This document shows, piece by piece, positions 48,601-60,259 of a stretch of 64,000 bases of DNA; position 1 is the first letter of the stretch; every line of letters begins with the position of its first letter. The DNA comes from Strongyloides papillosus (taxonomy: Eukaryota; Nematoda; Chromadorea; Rhabditida; Strongyloididae). A program made the translations under genes and the position numbers. The stretch spans positions 310,001-374,000 of the forward strand of contig SRSI01000019.1 of the NCBI GenBank assembly GCA_005656395.1, given 5' to 3'. The notes beneath the pieces were generated by a model. It searched no databases, was not told the origin of the DNA, and was given only the letters and a program-made list of their open reading frames with translations.

Positions 48601-49452
48601 CAAGAAACTTGTATTAATCATTTCATGCAGAAGATTTCTCATTTGTATTACGCACACTTATGTGTGTAATTTAAAAATAATTATCTTAAAAATAGTAAAT
48701 TACTAACGAGATTTGGTATTAACTATTTTAATGAAAAAATAAATTAATTAAAATTAATCATTTTTTAACAACTGATGAATATATTCCATATTCTGCGATA
48801 AAAATAAAAAATTAATTTAATAAAGTTTCGTATAGTTTAAAAAACTCTAATAGATATTTCTTTAAGATAAAAAAAGCATAATTTCAAATATTTCACGGTG
48901 CCAGAATTTCCATTTTACAACCGAAATTTTGTTTACTACGCGTAAACTCGTCATCTAGTCGCAAACGGATTAAGAATAAGATACTCTAGGAATTTAAAAA
49001 AGTAAATGAAGAAAAGAAAATGCTGCAGAAAACCTTTCAGAATTGTAAATGCAGGCTAACGATGTGTTCGATAAAAGACGGTAATCACTTTGAGAAGAAT
49101 TCAAAGAGTTTTTTAATAAATTTAATTAATAAAAATATTATAGAAAAAGACATTTTTCAGAAACTATCTTATTAACAAAAAACAAATTTATTGCATGCAT
49201 TAAAATTTGGAACAATTTTCCCACTAATCCAATTTCAATAAAAAAAATTAAAATTTCATTAAAAAATAGCAAAGCTATTAAAATTTAAAAATGATATTAT
49301 CAACTTTAAAATCCTGCAGGATTGAATTATCAAATAAATACAATACATAGATCTTTAAAAATTATTAAACATAATAAATTAATTATACAGTCAATTTTTA
49401 GTTCTTGATTACCATAATAAGCTTTTTTCTCAACATTATGGTATATATCTCA

Positions 49453-49865
49453 TTATTTTCTTCTCTGTTTGTTTAAACGACTACTCATTCTACTATCATA
49501 AGGTACTATCACAATTTTTCTATTTGGTGCATAAGGACGATTTTTTAATTTAGAGAAAAAACATTTCTATAAAATAAACTTTAATTTAAAAATGAAATTT
49601 AACTTACTATAGATTCTGTAGGAACCTTACTTTCAATTAGTTCATTTTCTTTTTTAATTTTAGAAGGGTCGTTTTCACCTAAAGCAAGACCAATACCAAT
49701 TTTTTCTGGATCTTTCAAACATCCAAGAAATTTTTTGTAAGCTGGTTCACCTGGTTTCAACCAAGCAGTACATGGTTTTTCTAAGTTCCTAGTACAATTG
49801 GTCAAAAATCCACACGAAATATTTATAAGAATACCAAATAAAATAGCTATACTTAATGAATTCAT
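49453..49865 (-). CDS. SSP-7, secreted C-x7-C family protein, two exons
   Basis: Exons 49608-49865 and 49453-49566 join in phase 0 to give 123 residues. Signal peptide ending near SCGFL, then NC-x7-C-TAWLKPGEPAY, a Cys in FLGCLKD, and a charged KIKKENELIESK helix. Exon 2 begins KCFFSKLKNRPYAPNRKIVIVP, with a further Cys, and ends in a basic tail (RLNKQRRK) nearly the same as that of SSP-6, its duplicate partner. The two Cys gained here could form a second disulphide. Confidence 0.8.
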
Positions 49866-51244
49866 GATTTTTAAAATACAAAAAATTTAAATTCATAAAG
49901 ATTTATATATCCTTGATAGCATTCCGAAAAAAGCACTTATTTTTAATTTAAATATTTAAAATTATGCATTGATCACACTATTCAAATAGTATCTTTTAAT
50001 TATTTTTAATTTTAACTATGAGAAAAAAGAAAATAAACTTTGATTATTCAGTTAAATATTATTTTCAAATATTTAGATATTTATCTTACTTTTTTATTCA
50101 TAAAAGAGCATCTGTTTAAATTTGAAGAAAATAACTATGATTGATCAATAGATATTATTAAAGTATTAAATGAAATATATTTTATTTAAAGTTTTCTCTG
50201 TAAACAATTGAACCTTGTTTAATTTTTACTAAAAATTAACATCCAACTTTGATAAAATAATAACAAAATAATTTCTGTAAAAATGATCATATAAAACATT
50301 ATATTTACTAAACCATAACTGCAAAAATTCTCCAAAGATGAGAATTATTTATTTAAAACTTCTTGATATATTATTATCTAAATAAAATTTATAAAAATAG
50401 TAATCATAATTATCGACAAATTCTATAAATCATACAATAACTTAAATATAAATGTAAAGTTTTGTTGTACTTTTAAACTTAAATATTGATTGTAGTTTAC
50501 AAAAGCTTTACTGTAAACATATTTTTATGAATCTTTAGAAAGTAATTTAAAAAATAATACACTAGTAAGCTTTACAGAAATTATAAATATATGAATAAAA
50601 AAGAAATAATGGAAATCTAGTGAACTCAATAAAAATTTAAAGAGATCAATTGTTTCAATTGATATATTTAAACTTTTAAGCTTTACTGAGCATATTTTAT
50701 TCAACAGATCCCTATAAGCTCAATTCAACATGGACCTTAGGAATATTGAATATCCATTGTCGTAAATTTTTCATCGCAGATTTCTTAGCAGCTATTTTTC
50801 TCCAAAATTTTTTATCAACAGTTATTAAATAAGTACGCATAGATACACTTATATTAAAGGAATTAAGAGTTAAAAAATTTCATAACGTGTTACATAAAAC
50901 AATTTTAATTGCTAAATGAGTCTAAATTAATTATGAAATTATGAAGTTCTAGAAAAATTATAAATATTTAAACGGATGAAGTTTCTTATATAATATTTGT
51001 AGAAATAAACACGTCTATACTGTTCCTTCATTTGATACACAGAAAAAGAATCAAGTTCGAGTCTTATAGTTACTATAAGAAATTTATAAAAATTTATTGT
51101 TTTAGATTTAAAATATGACTGAATCATTGAAAAATACCATCTATAAATTTATGAGAATTATTTAATCGTGATAAATTAAATATATAGTCAATTTTTAGTT
51201 CTTGATTGGCATAATAAAGTATTTCTTCGGCATCATAATATATA

Positions 51245-51661
51245 TTAGTATCGTCCTCTTACATTACTGAAGCGACAGTTTAATCCATTATTACAAGGTA
51301 TTATCTCAATTTTACTACCAGCTTTATAAAAAACTTTCAATTTATCGAAAAATCTCCTCTATAAAATGAATTTTAGATTGATATTAGTAACTTTACTTAC
51401 AATTGAATCTTGAGAAACATATTGCTTAATTAAATTGTTTTCACGTTCAATTTCTGAAAGATCAGTTTCACCTGTTAAAAGAATATCGACACGCGATCTT
51501 TCTGAATCTTCCAAAGAATCAAGGAACAATTTGTAAGCTGGTTCACCTGGCATCAATTGAATAGTACATCGTATTGTTGTAGCTTCAAAACAATTGTGTG
51601 TATATCCATAAGAAATATTTATAAGAATGCCAACTAAAATAGCTATACTTAAAGAATTCAT
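51245..51661 (-). CDS. SSP-8, secreted C-x7-C family protein, two exons
   Basis: Exons 51401-51661 and 51245-51358 join in phase 0 to give 124 residues. Signal peptide ending near SYGYT, then NC-x7-C-TIQLMPGEPAYKLF. Asp/Glu/Ser-rich middle (GETDLSEIEREN). Exon 2 reads RRFFDKLKVFYKAGSKIEIIPC and then carries a second Cys pair, PC-x5-C, shared only with SSP-9. Tail RGRY. Function unknown. Confidence 0.8.
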
Positions 51662-53043
51662 GATTTTTAAAATATATAAAAGTTAATTCTGAATGATTTA
51701 TATATCCCTAATAATATATCTAAAAAAAAGCATTTAATTTAAATTCAAATATTTAAATTTATCCATTTATCAAACTAGTCAAATAGTATCATTAAATTAT
51801 TTCAAATTTAACCATGAAAAAAAATTGAAAATAAACTTTGATCAATCAATTACATAATTTTTTTTAAATATTATTGTAGAATATATAAATATTTCAATTA
51901 TTTTTTTGGTCATAAAATTATATCTATTCAAATTCCATAAAAACAATTATCTTTGATCAACGGATAATATTAAAGTATTATATGGTATATTTTTTATTAG
52001 AAAGTTCTCTCTGTAAACAATTGAACTTTGTTTAATTTTTAATGAAAATTAACTTTCAACTTCGACAAAATTATATAAAAATAATTTATGTACTTATGAT
52101 CAAGTAAAACATTAAATGTACTAAAGAAAAATTGTAAAAATTTCTTTTCAAAGGCAATAAATTTTAATTCAAAACTTTCTAAAACATTATTTTATCTAGT
52201 AAAATTAAAAAAAAATTAGTTATAATTATTGAGAAATTCTATAATTGTACAATGATTTGATAGTATATACATGTGAAGTTTTGTTGTACTTTTAAACTTA
52301 ACTGTCGTATATAGTTTCCAAAAACTTTACTGTATACAAATGTTTAAAAATCTTTCAAAACTAGTTTGAAAAGTCACAGAATAGTAATTTTTAAAAAGTT
52401 CAAATAGTGTAAATTGAAAAGGAATCAAATTGATTCAAAAGAAATTTATAGAGATAATTGTTTGAATGAATATGTTCAAGCGTTAAGGTTTTTGTGAATA
52501 GATTTCAAATCAACACGTTCCGAGAAGCTCAACACAACATAAATTTTAAAAAAATTTACTATTCATCGTCATAAATTCTTACTTACAGATTCCTTAACAC
52601 ATATTTTCCTCCAAAATTTTTTATCAAAGGTTATCAAATAACCATGTGGAGATACATTTGCGTTAAACAAATTAAGAGTTAAAAAACTTCATAATGTATT
52701 AAATAAACCAATTTAAATTATGGGACGTATCTAAATTATATATGAAATTTTCAAGTACTAGAGAAGTTATTATAATTGAAAACATAAAGTTTTATATGGA
52801 ATACTTGTAGATACGAAGACATCTATACTGTTCCTTCTTTTAATACACAAAGAGAGAATCATGTTGGAGCTTACAATAAATATAAAAAATTTTTAATTTT
52901 TTATTAATTTAAAATACGATTGAATTATCAAGAAGATACAATCTATAAGTCTATGGAAATTATTTAATCGCGATAAATTAAATTTATTATCCATTTTATG
53001 TTCTTGATTAGCATAGTATTTTTTTAACATTATAGTATGCATC

Positions 53044-53463
53044 TTAATATCGTCTTTTTGCGTTGTTGAAATAACAATTAGTTTCACCATTACAAGGTAT
53101 TATTTCAACTTTACTATCAGGTTTATAATAAACATTGCTCAATTTAGAGAAGAAGTTTTTCTATAAAATAAATTTTAAATTGATAGTAGTAATTCGACTT
53201 ACTATTGAATCTCTAGAAACACTTTCTTTAATTAATTTATTTGCTTTATCTATTAAATCCTGGTCAGTTTCACCTGTTAGAAGAAAATCAAAACGTGATC
53301 TTTCTAAATCTTTCAAAGTATCAAGAAATAACTTGTAAGCTGCTTCACCTGGCATCAAACGAACAGTACATGGTATTGTTGTAGTTGCAAAACAATTATG
53401 CGAAAGTCCATACGAAATGTTTATAATAACACCAATTAAAATAGCTATACTTAAAGAATTCAT
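53044..53463 (-). CDS. SSP-9, secreted C-x7-C family protein, two exons
   Basis: Exons 53203-53463 and 53044-53160 join in phase 0 to give 125 residues. It is the closest relative of SSP-8: signal peptide ending near SYGLS, NC-x7-C-TVRLMPGEAAYKLF, then KNFFSKLSNVYYKPDSKVEIIPC and a PC-x6-C pair in exon 2, ending KRRY. Differences from SSP-8 are concentrated in the mature part. Function unknown. Confidence 0.8.
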
Positions 53464-54849
53464 GATTTTGAAAATATATAAAATATGATTTCAGAAAGAT
53501 TTATATATCCCTAATAACATACCCAAAAAAGCATTTAATTTAAATTCAAATATTTAAATTTATGCATTAATCAAATAGCATCTTTTAATTATTTTCAAAT
53601 CTAACCATGAAAAAAATAGAAAATAAACTTTGATCAACCAATTATATATTGTTTTTAAGTATTACTGTAGAATATTTAAATATTTCATTTATTTTTTGTC
53701 ATAAAAATATGTCTATTCAAATTTGAAGAAAATAATTATCTTTGATCAATAGATAATATTAAAGTATTTTATGAAACATATTTTATTTAAAAGTTTCCCC
53801 TGTAAACAATTATAATTTGTTTGATTTTACTGAAAATTATCTTTAAACTTTGATAATAATATTATTAAATAATTTCAGTCGCAATAATCAAGTAAAATAT
53901 TCTGTGTACTAAAAAAAATTTGTAAAAGTTTATTAAATTTATTTATTATTTATTCAAATCTTTTTAATATATTATTTATCTAAACAGGCTTTAGGAAAAT
54001 ATTAATTATAATTATTGAAGAATTCTATAAAACATGCAATAATTAAATAGTATATACATGGAAATTTTTTTTTGTACTTGCAAAGTTAAGTATTAATTGT
54101 AGTTTAAAAAGACTTTATTGTATACATGGTGTTAAAAATCTTTGGAAGATAGTTTGAAAGATTATACAATAATAAGCTTTAAAGAAGTTAAAAATATGTA
54201 AATGAAAAAGGAATTGAAAAAATTTTTTGGCATTCAGAAGAAATTTAAAGAGATAAATTGTTTCAATTGATTTATTTAAGCATTAAGGCTTTTTAAATAG
54301 ACTTCAACTAATATATTCCGAAAAGGTTAATCCAACCTAAATCTTAAACAATTTTAGTATTCATCGTCGCAAATTCTTTACTACAGATTCCTTAACAGAT
54401 ATTTTTCACAATAATATTTTATTAAAGATTATCAAACAAGTATGTGCAGATATACTTGCGTTAACGAATAAAGAGTGACAAACTTCATAATATATTACAT
54501 AGAACAATTTTTATTACTAGATGAGTCTAGATTATTTATGAAATTATGAAGTAATAGAAAAATTATAATAACTAAAACACATGAAGTTTCTTATGGAATA
54601 CTTGTAGAAATAAACACATCTTTACTGTTCCTTCATTTGATACACAAAGAAAAAGCAAGTTGGAGCTAAAAATTACTATAAGAAATTTTTAAAATTTTAT
54701 TGTTATTGATTTAAAATATGATTGAATTATTAAAAAATACAATCTTTAGATTTATGAAAATTATTTAATCATAACAAATTAAATATTTAGTCAATTTTTA
54801 GTTCTTGATTGAAACAATAAATTTTTACTTCAACATTATGATGTATATC

Positions 54850-55269
54850 TTAGTACCCTCTGTTTAAATTGTTGGAGCTACTACTCATTCTACTAGAATA
54901 AGGTAATATTTCAATGTTAATACCAGGTCTATAAGAAACATCTTTCAATCTGAGAAGAAATTTTTTCTATAAAATGGATTTCAATTTGATAATAGTGATT
55001 CGACTTACCTTTGATTCTTCAGAGACATATTTTTGAATTAATTGGTTTTCTTCGTCAATTAAACATGATTCAGTTTCACCTGAACAGAGACCAATACCAA
55101 ACCTTATTTCTGAATAGTCTAAAGAATTGAGAAATAATCTGTAAGCTGCTTCACCCGGTTTCAACCAAACAGTACATGGTCCTGTTACATCCTTAGTGCA
55201 ATTGTGCAAATATTCATGCGAAATATTTATAAGAATACCAACTAAAATAACTGTACTTAAAGAATTCAT
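54850..55269 (-). CDS. SSP-10, secreted C-x7-C family protein, two exons
   Basis: Exons 55009-55269 and 54850-54966 join in phase 0 to give 125 residues. Signal peptide ending near SHEYL, then NC-x7-C-TVWLKPGEAAYRLF. It has its own extra Cys pair in exon 1 (GLCSGETESCL), not in exon 2 as in SSP-8/-9. Exon 2 reads KKFLLRLKDVSYRPG and ends in a Ser/Asn-rich tail (MSSSSNNLNRGY), less basic than in SSP-6/-7. Function unknown. Confidence 0.8.
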
Positions 55270-55869
55270 GATTTTTCGAATATATAAAAGTTAACTTCAG
55301 AATGATTTATATATTCCTAATAACATACTTTAAAAAAGCATTTAATTTAAATTCAAATATTTAAATTTATGCATTGATCATACTAATCAAATAGTATATT
55401 TTAATTATTTTTAAATTTAACAATGAAAAAAAATTGAAAATAAACTTTGATCAACCAATTATATATTGTTTTTAAATATTATTGTAGAATATATAAATAT
55501 TTTATTTATTTTTTAGTCATAAAATATATCTATTTAAATTTGAAGAAAATAATTATCTTTGATTAATAGATAATAGTAAAGTATTTTATGAAATAGTTTA
55601 TTTAAAAGTTTTCCCGTAAACAATTGCAATTTGTTTAATTTTTACTGAAAGTTATCTTTAAACTTTGATAATATTTTATTAAATAATTTCCGTAACAATG
55701 ATAAAGTAAAATATTATATGTACTAAAGCAAATTTGTAAAAGTTCATTAAGATTAACGATTATTTTTTCGAATATCTTTTTTATTTTATTTTATTCGTAG
55801 ACTATTCTGCAAAGGTAAATTATTATTAAACATTTTAAAGTATAAAATTATTATTTATCTTGAGTTCTA
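55270..55869. other. SSP-10 promoter and spacer
   Basis: Family promoter boxes at 55384-55456, then AT-rich spacer similar to those of the 1.8-kb units, ending where the LINE relic begins. Confidence 0.5.
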
Positions 55870-58720
55870 CCCTTAGATCTCATGTTACATCTTTTCGTTA
55901 TCACTTCAACTTTCTGAGTCTCCTTAATTAAGGTTTCAAGAATTCTTTTCCTAAGACGTCCAACTGTTTTCTTTTTATCAGGAGTCCATAAGTGTACTAG
56001 TTTCATTAAATTATCATTTATAACCTCCAGCAGTTTTTCTCCTTTTTAAGAAACAAAATCATGAATATCTCCACAGAATTCTATTAGTTGAGTTACTTTC
56101 ACTCTTCTTTCATTTTTTTCTGTTTCGGTAATACCTATTTTTAGTTTAAGGCATCTGTGTAGAATTCTTTTTTTCTGCATTTAAAATTCTTTGTAGTGAT
56201 GCTTTTGAGAAATTTAGAGTTTCTATACCATATGTTAAGATTGGTCTTATGTTTTGAACATATAGAAAAGCTTTTTTCTTAATACTATTAGTTCTCTCCA
56301 TAAGAGGCATGACTTTTTTGCAGGCTATTTCACTATTTCTGATTCTAGTTGATATTTCTAAGTTTTCATGATTTTTGCTGAATGATAACCATTAACCCAG
56401 ATATTTATACTGCTGGGTTACTTGATAAATATGATTAATAACATCACTGTTTGTTAAAGTTTCCGTCTTAAAACTATTTAGTGATAAACCAGCTTTTTCA
56501 GAATGCTTCTCTAAGCTGCTAGCTAAAAATTCGGAAGTATCTTGGCTAGTGCTGAAAATAGCTATATCATCTGCGTATGCTAAGTAGAACAGTCGCGTAA
56601 AATCATCATTGTCGGGGTTTTTATTCTTAAGACACCGTTTAAATTACTTGATTTTAAATCATTCATCACGTTATTAATGATTCCTTGTAACGCAGCTGTG
56701 AACATTACAGGACTGAGAGAATCTCACTGTTTTACATCTTTTGAAGGGAATATTTGAATTGGCGAAGACCTTAAGCATGGAATTAACATTCTGCTATCTT
56801 TCTAAAGTTCCTGTATTATTTTTATTTCATGTAAACTCAGATCCATTTCTCCAAGCGTAGAAAATAGATATGAGTGTTCTATGCTGTCAAAAGCTTTTTT
56901 AAAATCAATGAATATTATGAATAGAGGTATCTTGAATTCGGTAGTTTTCTACATAATTGTTTTCAAGATAAAATTATTAGTGATAGTATCTTTTCTTTGC
57001 CTAAATCCTGCTTGTTCTCTGTCTAAATTACACTTAATTTTGTTTCTGATCTTATCAAGTAGCATTGATGTAAACAACTTGTAGTCGCCTTGTAAGATTG
57101 CTATAGGACGAGTATTAGTAATTAATTTTGCACTTCCTGGTTTCTTTAAAGAATTAAAGGTGCTTCTTTAAATAGACTAGGAAAGCCTTTATGAATGTAT
57201 GTATTAAACCATTGAAGCAAAGCAGTTGGAAGTACATTAGACGCAAGTTTGTAATGAGCAAAAGACATACCATCAGTACCTGGAGCTTTTTTCTTTATCT
57301 TTTTTATTTTTCACTGATTTCTCCCGGTCATTTGATAGTGGTAAACCTGTGTAGAGGTCTTTGTAATGTCTTTTTATTTCCTCATTTACTTCATCAATAA
57401 TTGCTGCCATACTACCATCTGGTTTTAGTAGAGATAAATTATGATAATTAAATTCTCTTTTTTCAATGTATACAAATTTCATTGCATGAATTTTCTTTAG
57501 TGCTGAATTCAAAATAGCTTGATCACGTTTTTTCTTTTCATTTCTAATTTTATAGCTGATTAATTTATTAAGATTTGTATAATTGAGTAAATTGATAATA
57601 CTTTTATCTTGGAATATAATTGATCGAGTTCTTATGAGGCCAGAAATCTCATCAGTAATTATACTTGGTCTCTTTGTCTTTTTTGGTAGCATTTTCGAAA
57701 GAGACATTGAATTTGAAATTAGCTTTTCGTAATCTTTATCTAAATTATCTTTTAGATTAAGATGCCAATTTAAGTTGAGAGCTCTGTTGTTAGTCTTATT
57801 TATGATATCTTGGCTCAGTTCATCTGATGAGAATATTCTTGGTTTCTTTCTGGTGCTATATTGTTTCGTGTCTTGCTTGCCAAATTTAACTTTGAGTAGT
57901 AAAAGTTTGTGATCTGATCTTACATTAAACCTTTTTATTATTCTTGTATCAATAAATGATGCTTTTTTGGCATTACGTATCAGAAAGTAATCCAATTCAC
58001 CTCTACTAATTTTATTTGGCCCGTTCCATGTAAATCTAGACGACGTTTCTTAATAACTAGTTGATTGGTTATTGAGAGATTTTCATTTTCTGTCCATAAT
58101 TCAAGTTTTGTACCTCTTTCATTATTTTCTAAATGTGCACTATTGCTGAATTTACCTCTTCTTATAGTACATTTAATTTTTGCATTAAAATCTCCCCCAA
58201 TTATTATGTTATTTCTAGATAGGGGATATAGCTTTTTGAAGCCCGACATTATTTCTTTCATCTGACCATAACCTTCTTCTACTTTTGAATTTTCACTATT
58301 AGATGTCGGCATATAACAAACTATTATTAACAAATATGTGTTTTTAAGTTTTAATGTTATTGTGCTTAATTGGAATCCAATGTGTTGATAAGAAACCAAA
58401 TTATTTTTAGAACATAAAGGTATCATCCAACTAACACCACCACAATGTTTATCTGCTGCGCCTAATAAGTAAAGATAGTCATTGTCCGAAAATGATGATT
58501 CTTTAGCATTTTTACTCTCGGTTAACATTATTATTGCATAATTATTAAAGTATAGTGTTGCTTTTTTTAGTTCTGGTATTTTGTTTTTGAGACCTTGAAT
58601 ATTTAAAGTGATAAATTGAAGAACACTTTTTGAGATTCTAAGACATTCAGTCTTTTCTATGACCTGGCGACCACCCTCTGGTAAGGTTACTGCCATTTTA
58701 CTAATTTATATAAAAGGATG
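55870..58720 (-). mobile_element. degenerate non-LTR retrotransposon, RTE-like
   Basis: About 2.85 kb on the minus strand. An open frame 57980-58696 holds most of an apurinic endonuclease domain (LNIQGLKNK, MLTESKN, GGDFNAKI). A frameshift leads to 57273-57995 with DYFLIRNAKKASF and the SDHKLLLL end of that domain. The reverse transcriptase region 55870-57270 is in several frames: an EQAGFRQ-type motif near 57000, FKKAFDSIEHS near 56890 and the catalytic YADD at 56566-56577. Endonuclease followed by RT, with no gag seen, fits the RTE clade. Several frameshifts and stops make it inactive. It sits between SSP-10 and SSP-11 and may explain the break in spacing. Confidence 0.88.
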
Positions 58721-59232
58721 ATAATAAAAAATAATAAAACGACCTTTTTATAACTTGTAAGATGAAAGGAATGAAATATAAAAAATTCTAAATAAAAATT
58801 GAAAATCCTTATATTTATAAGATTTTATGACTTTTTGTGTAACACTAATTGGATTGACATTATTTATTGAAAATTTCAATAACATTGCGAAATTAATCTT
58901 TTTGGTAAAAAACTGAAAGTAAAAAATTTTCGTACACATTTCTTGATATTTCAAATTATTATTAAATAGGTAAATAATGGAATTTGGATATTTTATGGAT
59001 ATAGATTTAATATATAATTAAATCATTAAAAAATGCAATTTATTTATAAGAATTATTTAATCAGTAAAAATAAAATGTGTTATCTATTGTTGCTTCCAGA
59101 TTACAATAATATATAATTTTTCTAACATTATGATACTGTCATAATAGTAAGTACTTGTATTTTTGTAGAAAAATACTGAATTTGTTTAATTTTTTTTTGA
59201 TAGCAATTAGTATATATCCTTCTTTAATGATG
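58721..59232. other. SSP-11 3' flank and array-associated block
   Basis: Near-duplicate of 40860-41327. Contains the conserved block (58830-58965) and the 3' hairpin (59128). No gene. Confidence 0.6.
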
Positions 59233-59829
59233 TTAATTTCTAAAAAACCGGCGTATTTTACTGAAAGCACCCTTTTTTCCTAAAATTAGAAAAATAAAAG
59301 TTATAAAAATTTTAAATCATACCATTTTTAGATGCATCATCAAGATTGCTCCGAGAAAATGGAGTAGTTGGTTTTTCTAAAAAGTTTTAAAAAATTAAAA
59401 AACTAAAATGTTACCTGTTGTTGTAAATTCGGAAGGAAGATAATTGTAAATTGAGGGGGATACTAGCATAACGCATACATCATATCCTTTACTAAAGCCA
59501 GGCAAATATTTTAAGAATTTCTCCTATAAAAAGAATTAAAAATTAGTAATATTTTATCTTACAATTGTATCATCTTTTACATACACTTTTATTTTTTTAT
59601 TTTCTTCTTCAATTTCTTCAGAATTATTTTCATTTGGATTAAGGCCAGGACCATATCTTTCTTTAAGTTTTGGATCTAAAGATTTAAGAAATATTTTTTG
59701 ATAAGCATCTTCAGCTGGAGTCATAAAAATAGTACATGATAAGGCTATAGGACCGACACAATCGGTCTTATATCCAAATGAAATATTAATAAGAATAACG
59801 ACTAAAATGACTACACTTAGATAATTTAT
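59233..59829 (-). pseudogene. SSP-11, four-exon family member with lost start codon
   Basis: Exons 59563-59829, 59415-59523, 59323-59376 and 59233-59279 are intact with normal splice sites and would encode about 158 residues. At the place of the start codon (59827-59829) the coding strand reads ATA instead of ATG, and no other in-frame ATG lies upstream before the TATA region; the next in-frame Met is after the signal peptide. The rest has no stop: DC-x7-C, TIFMTPAEDAYQK, SFGYK and basic tail are all kept. This is either a very recent pseudogene, a non-ATG start, or a sequencing error. Exons 3-4 are almost the same as in SSP-4. Confidence 0.75.
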
Positions 59830-60259
59830 GAATTTTAAAGTATATATAAGTTAATATCAGAAGATTTATATACCCTTAAGCGATATGCTTTTTTCTTTAA
59901 AAATTACAAAGACTATATTTAATGTAAATCAAATAGTATCTTTTAATCATTTTCAAATTTGAACAAGGAAAAAATAAACTTTGTCTAATCAATTATACAT
60001 GTCTTCTAAATGTTACAACACATTATTTATATATTCCTTATATTTTATAGTCATAAAATATATCTATTCAGCTTTAAGGGAGTAAATATTTTCAACGTGT
60101 TGATGAAATAAAGATATCTAATAAAATAAATTTCATTATATTTAATTTTTTTAAAGTGGATTTTGATTCATCCGTGTTGATAAGTTAATTTTTCATAATT
60201 ATTAAAATTATAAAGTCCTGATTTTTAAAATAGAAGTTAATTGTATATTATATATTATA
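59830..60259. other. SSP-11 promoter and spacer
   Basis: The family promoter element lies at 59973-59990 and the ATACTATTTGATTT box at about 59931, so the promoter looks intact even though the start codon is lost. Confidence 0.55.

Larger units (their letters stand above)
45270..49865. repeat. tandem duplication of [mariner relic + spacer + SSP gene], about 2.1 kb per unit
   Basis: Unit 1 (about 45270-47421, with SSP-6) and unit 2 (about 47740-49865, with SSP-7) match from the mariner relic through the spacer (landmarks: ATTACGCACACTTATGTGTG at 46197 and 48650, TTTACTACGCGTAAAC at 46483 and 48933) into the gene. The mariner was therefore already present when the unit duplicated. The spacers 46151-47004 and 48601-49452 hold no other gene. 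Confidence 0.85.
49866..55269. repeat. three further tandem units of about 1.80 kb, each with one SSP gene
   Basis: Start codons of SSP-7, -8, -9 and -10 lie at 49865, 51661, 53463 and 55269: spacings 1796, 1802 and 1806. Spacer landmarks repeat with the same period, for example TTTTGTTGTACTTTTAAACTTAA near 50460 and 52270 with a weaker copy near 54070, and TATACTGTTCCTTC near 51014 and 52816 with TTTACTGTTCCTTC near 54622. The spacers contain no other gene. Even spacing implies recent unequal crossing-over. Confidence 0.9.

Noticed and set aside
45270..55869. Regular tandem repeats considered as a CRISPR-like array or satellite
   Set aside because: Units are 1.8-2.1 kb, contain spliced genes and are eukaryotic tandem gene duplicates.
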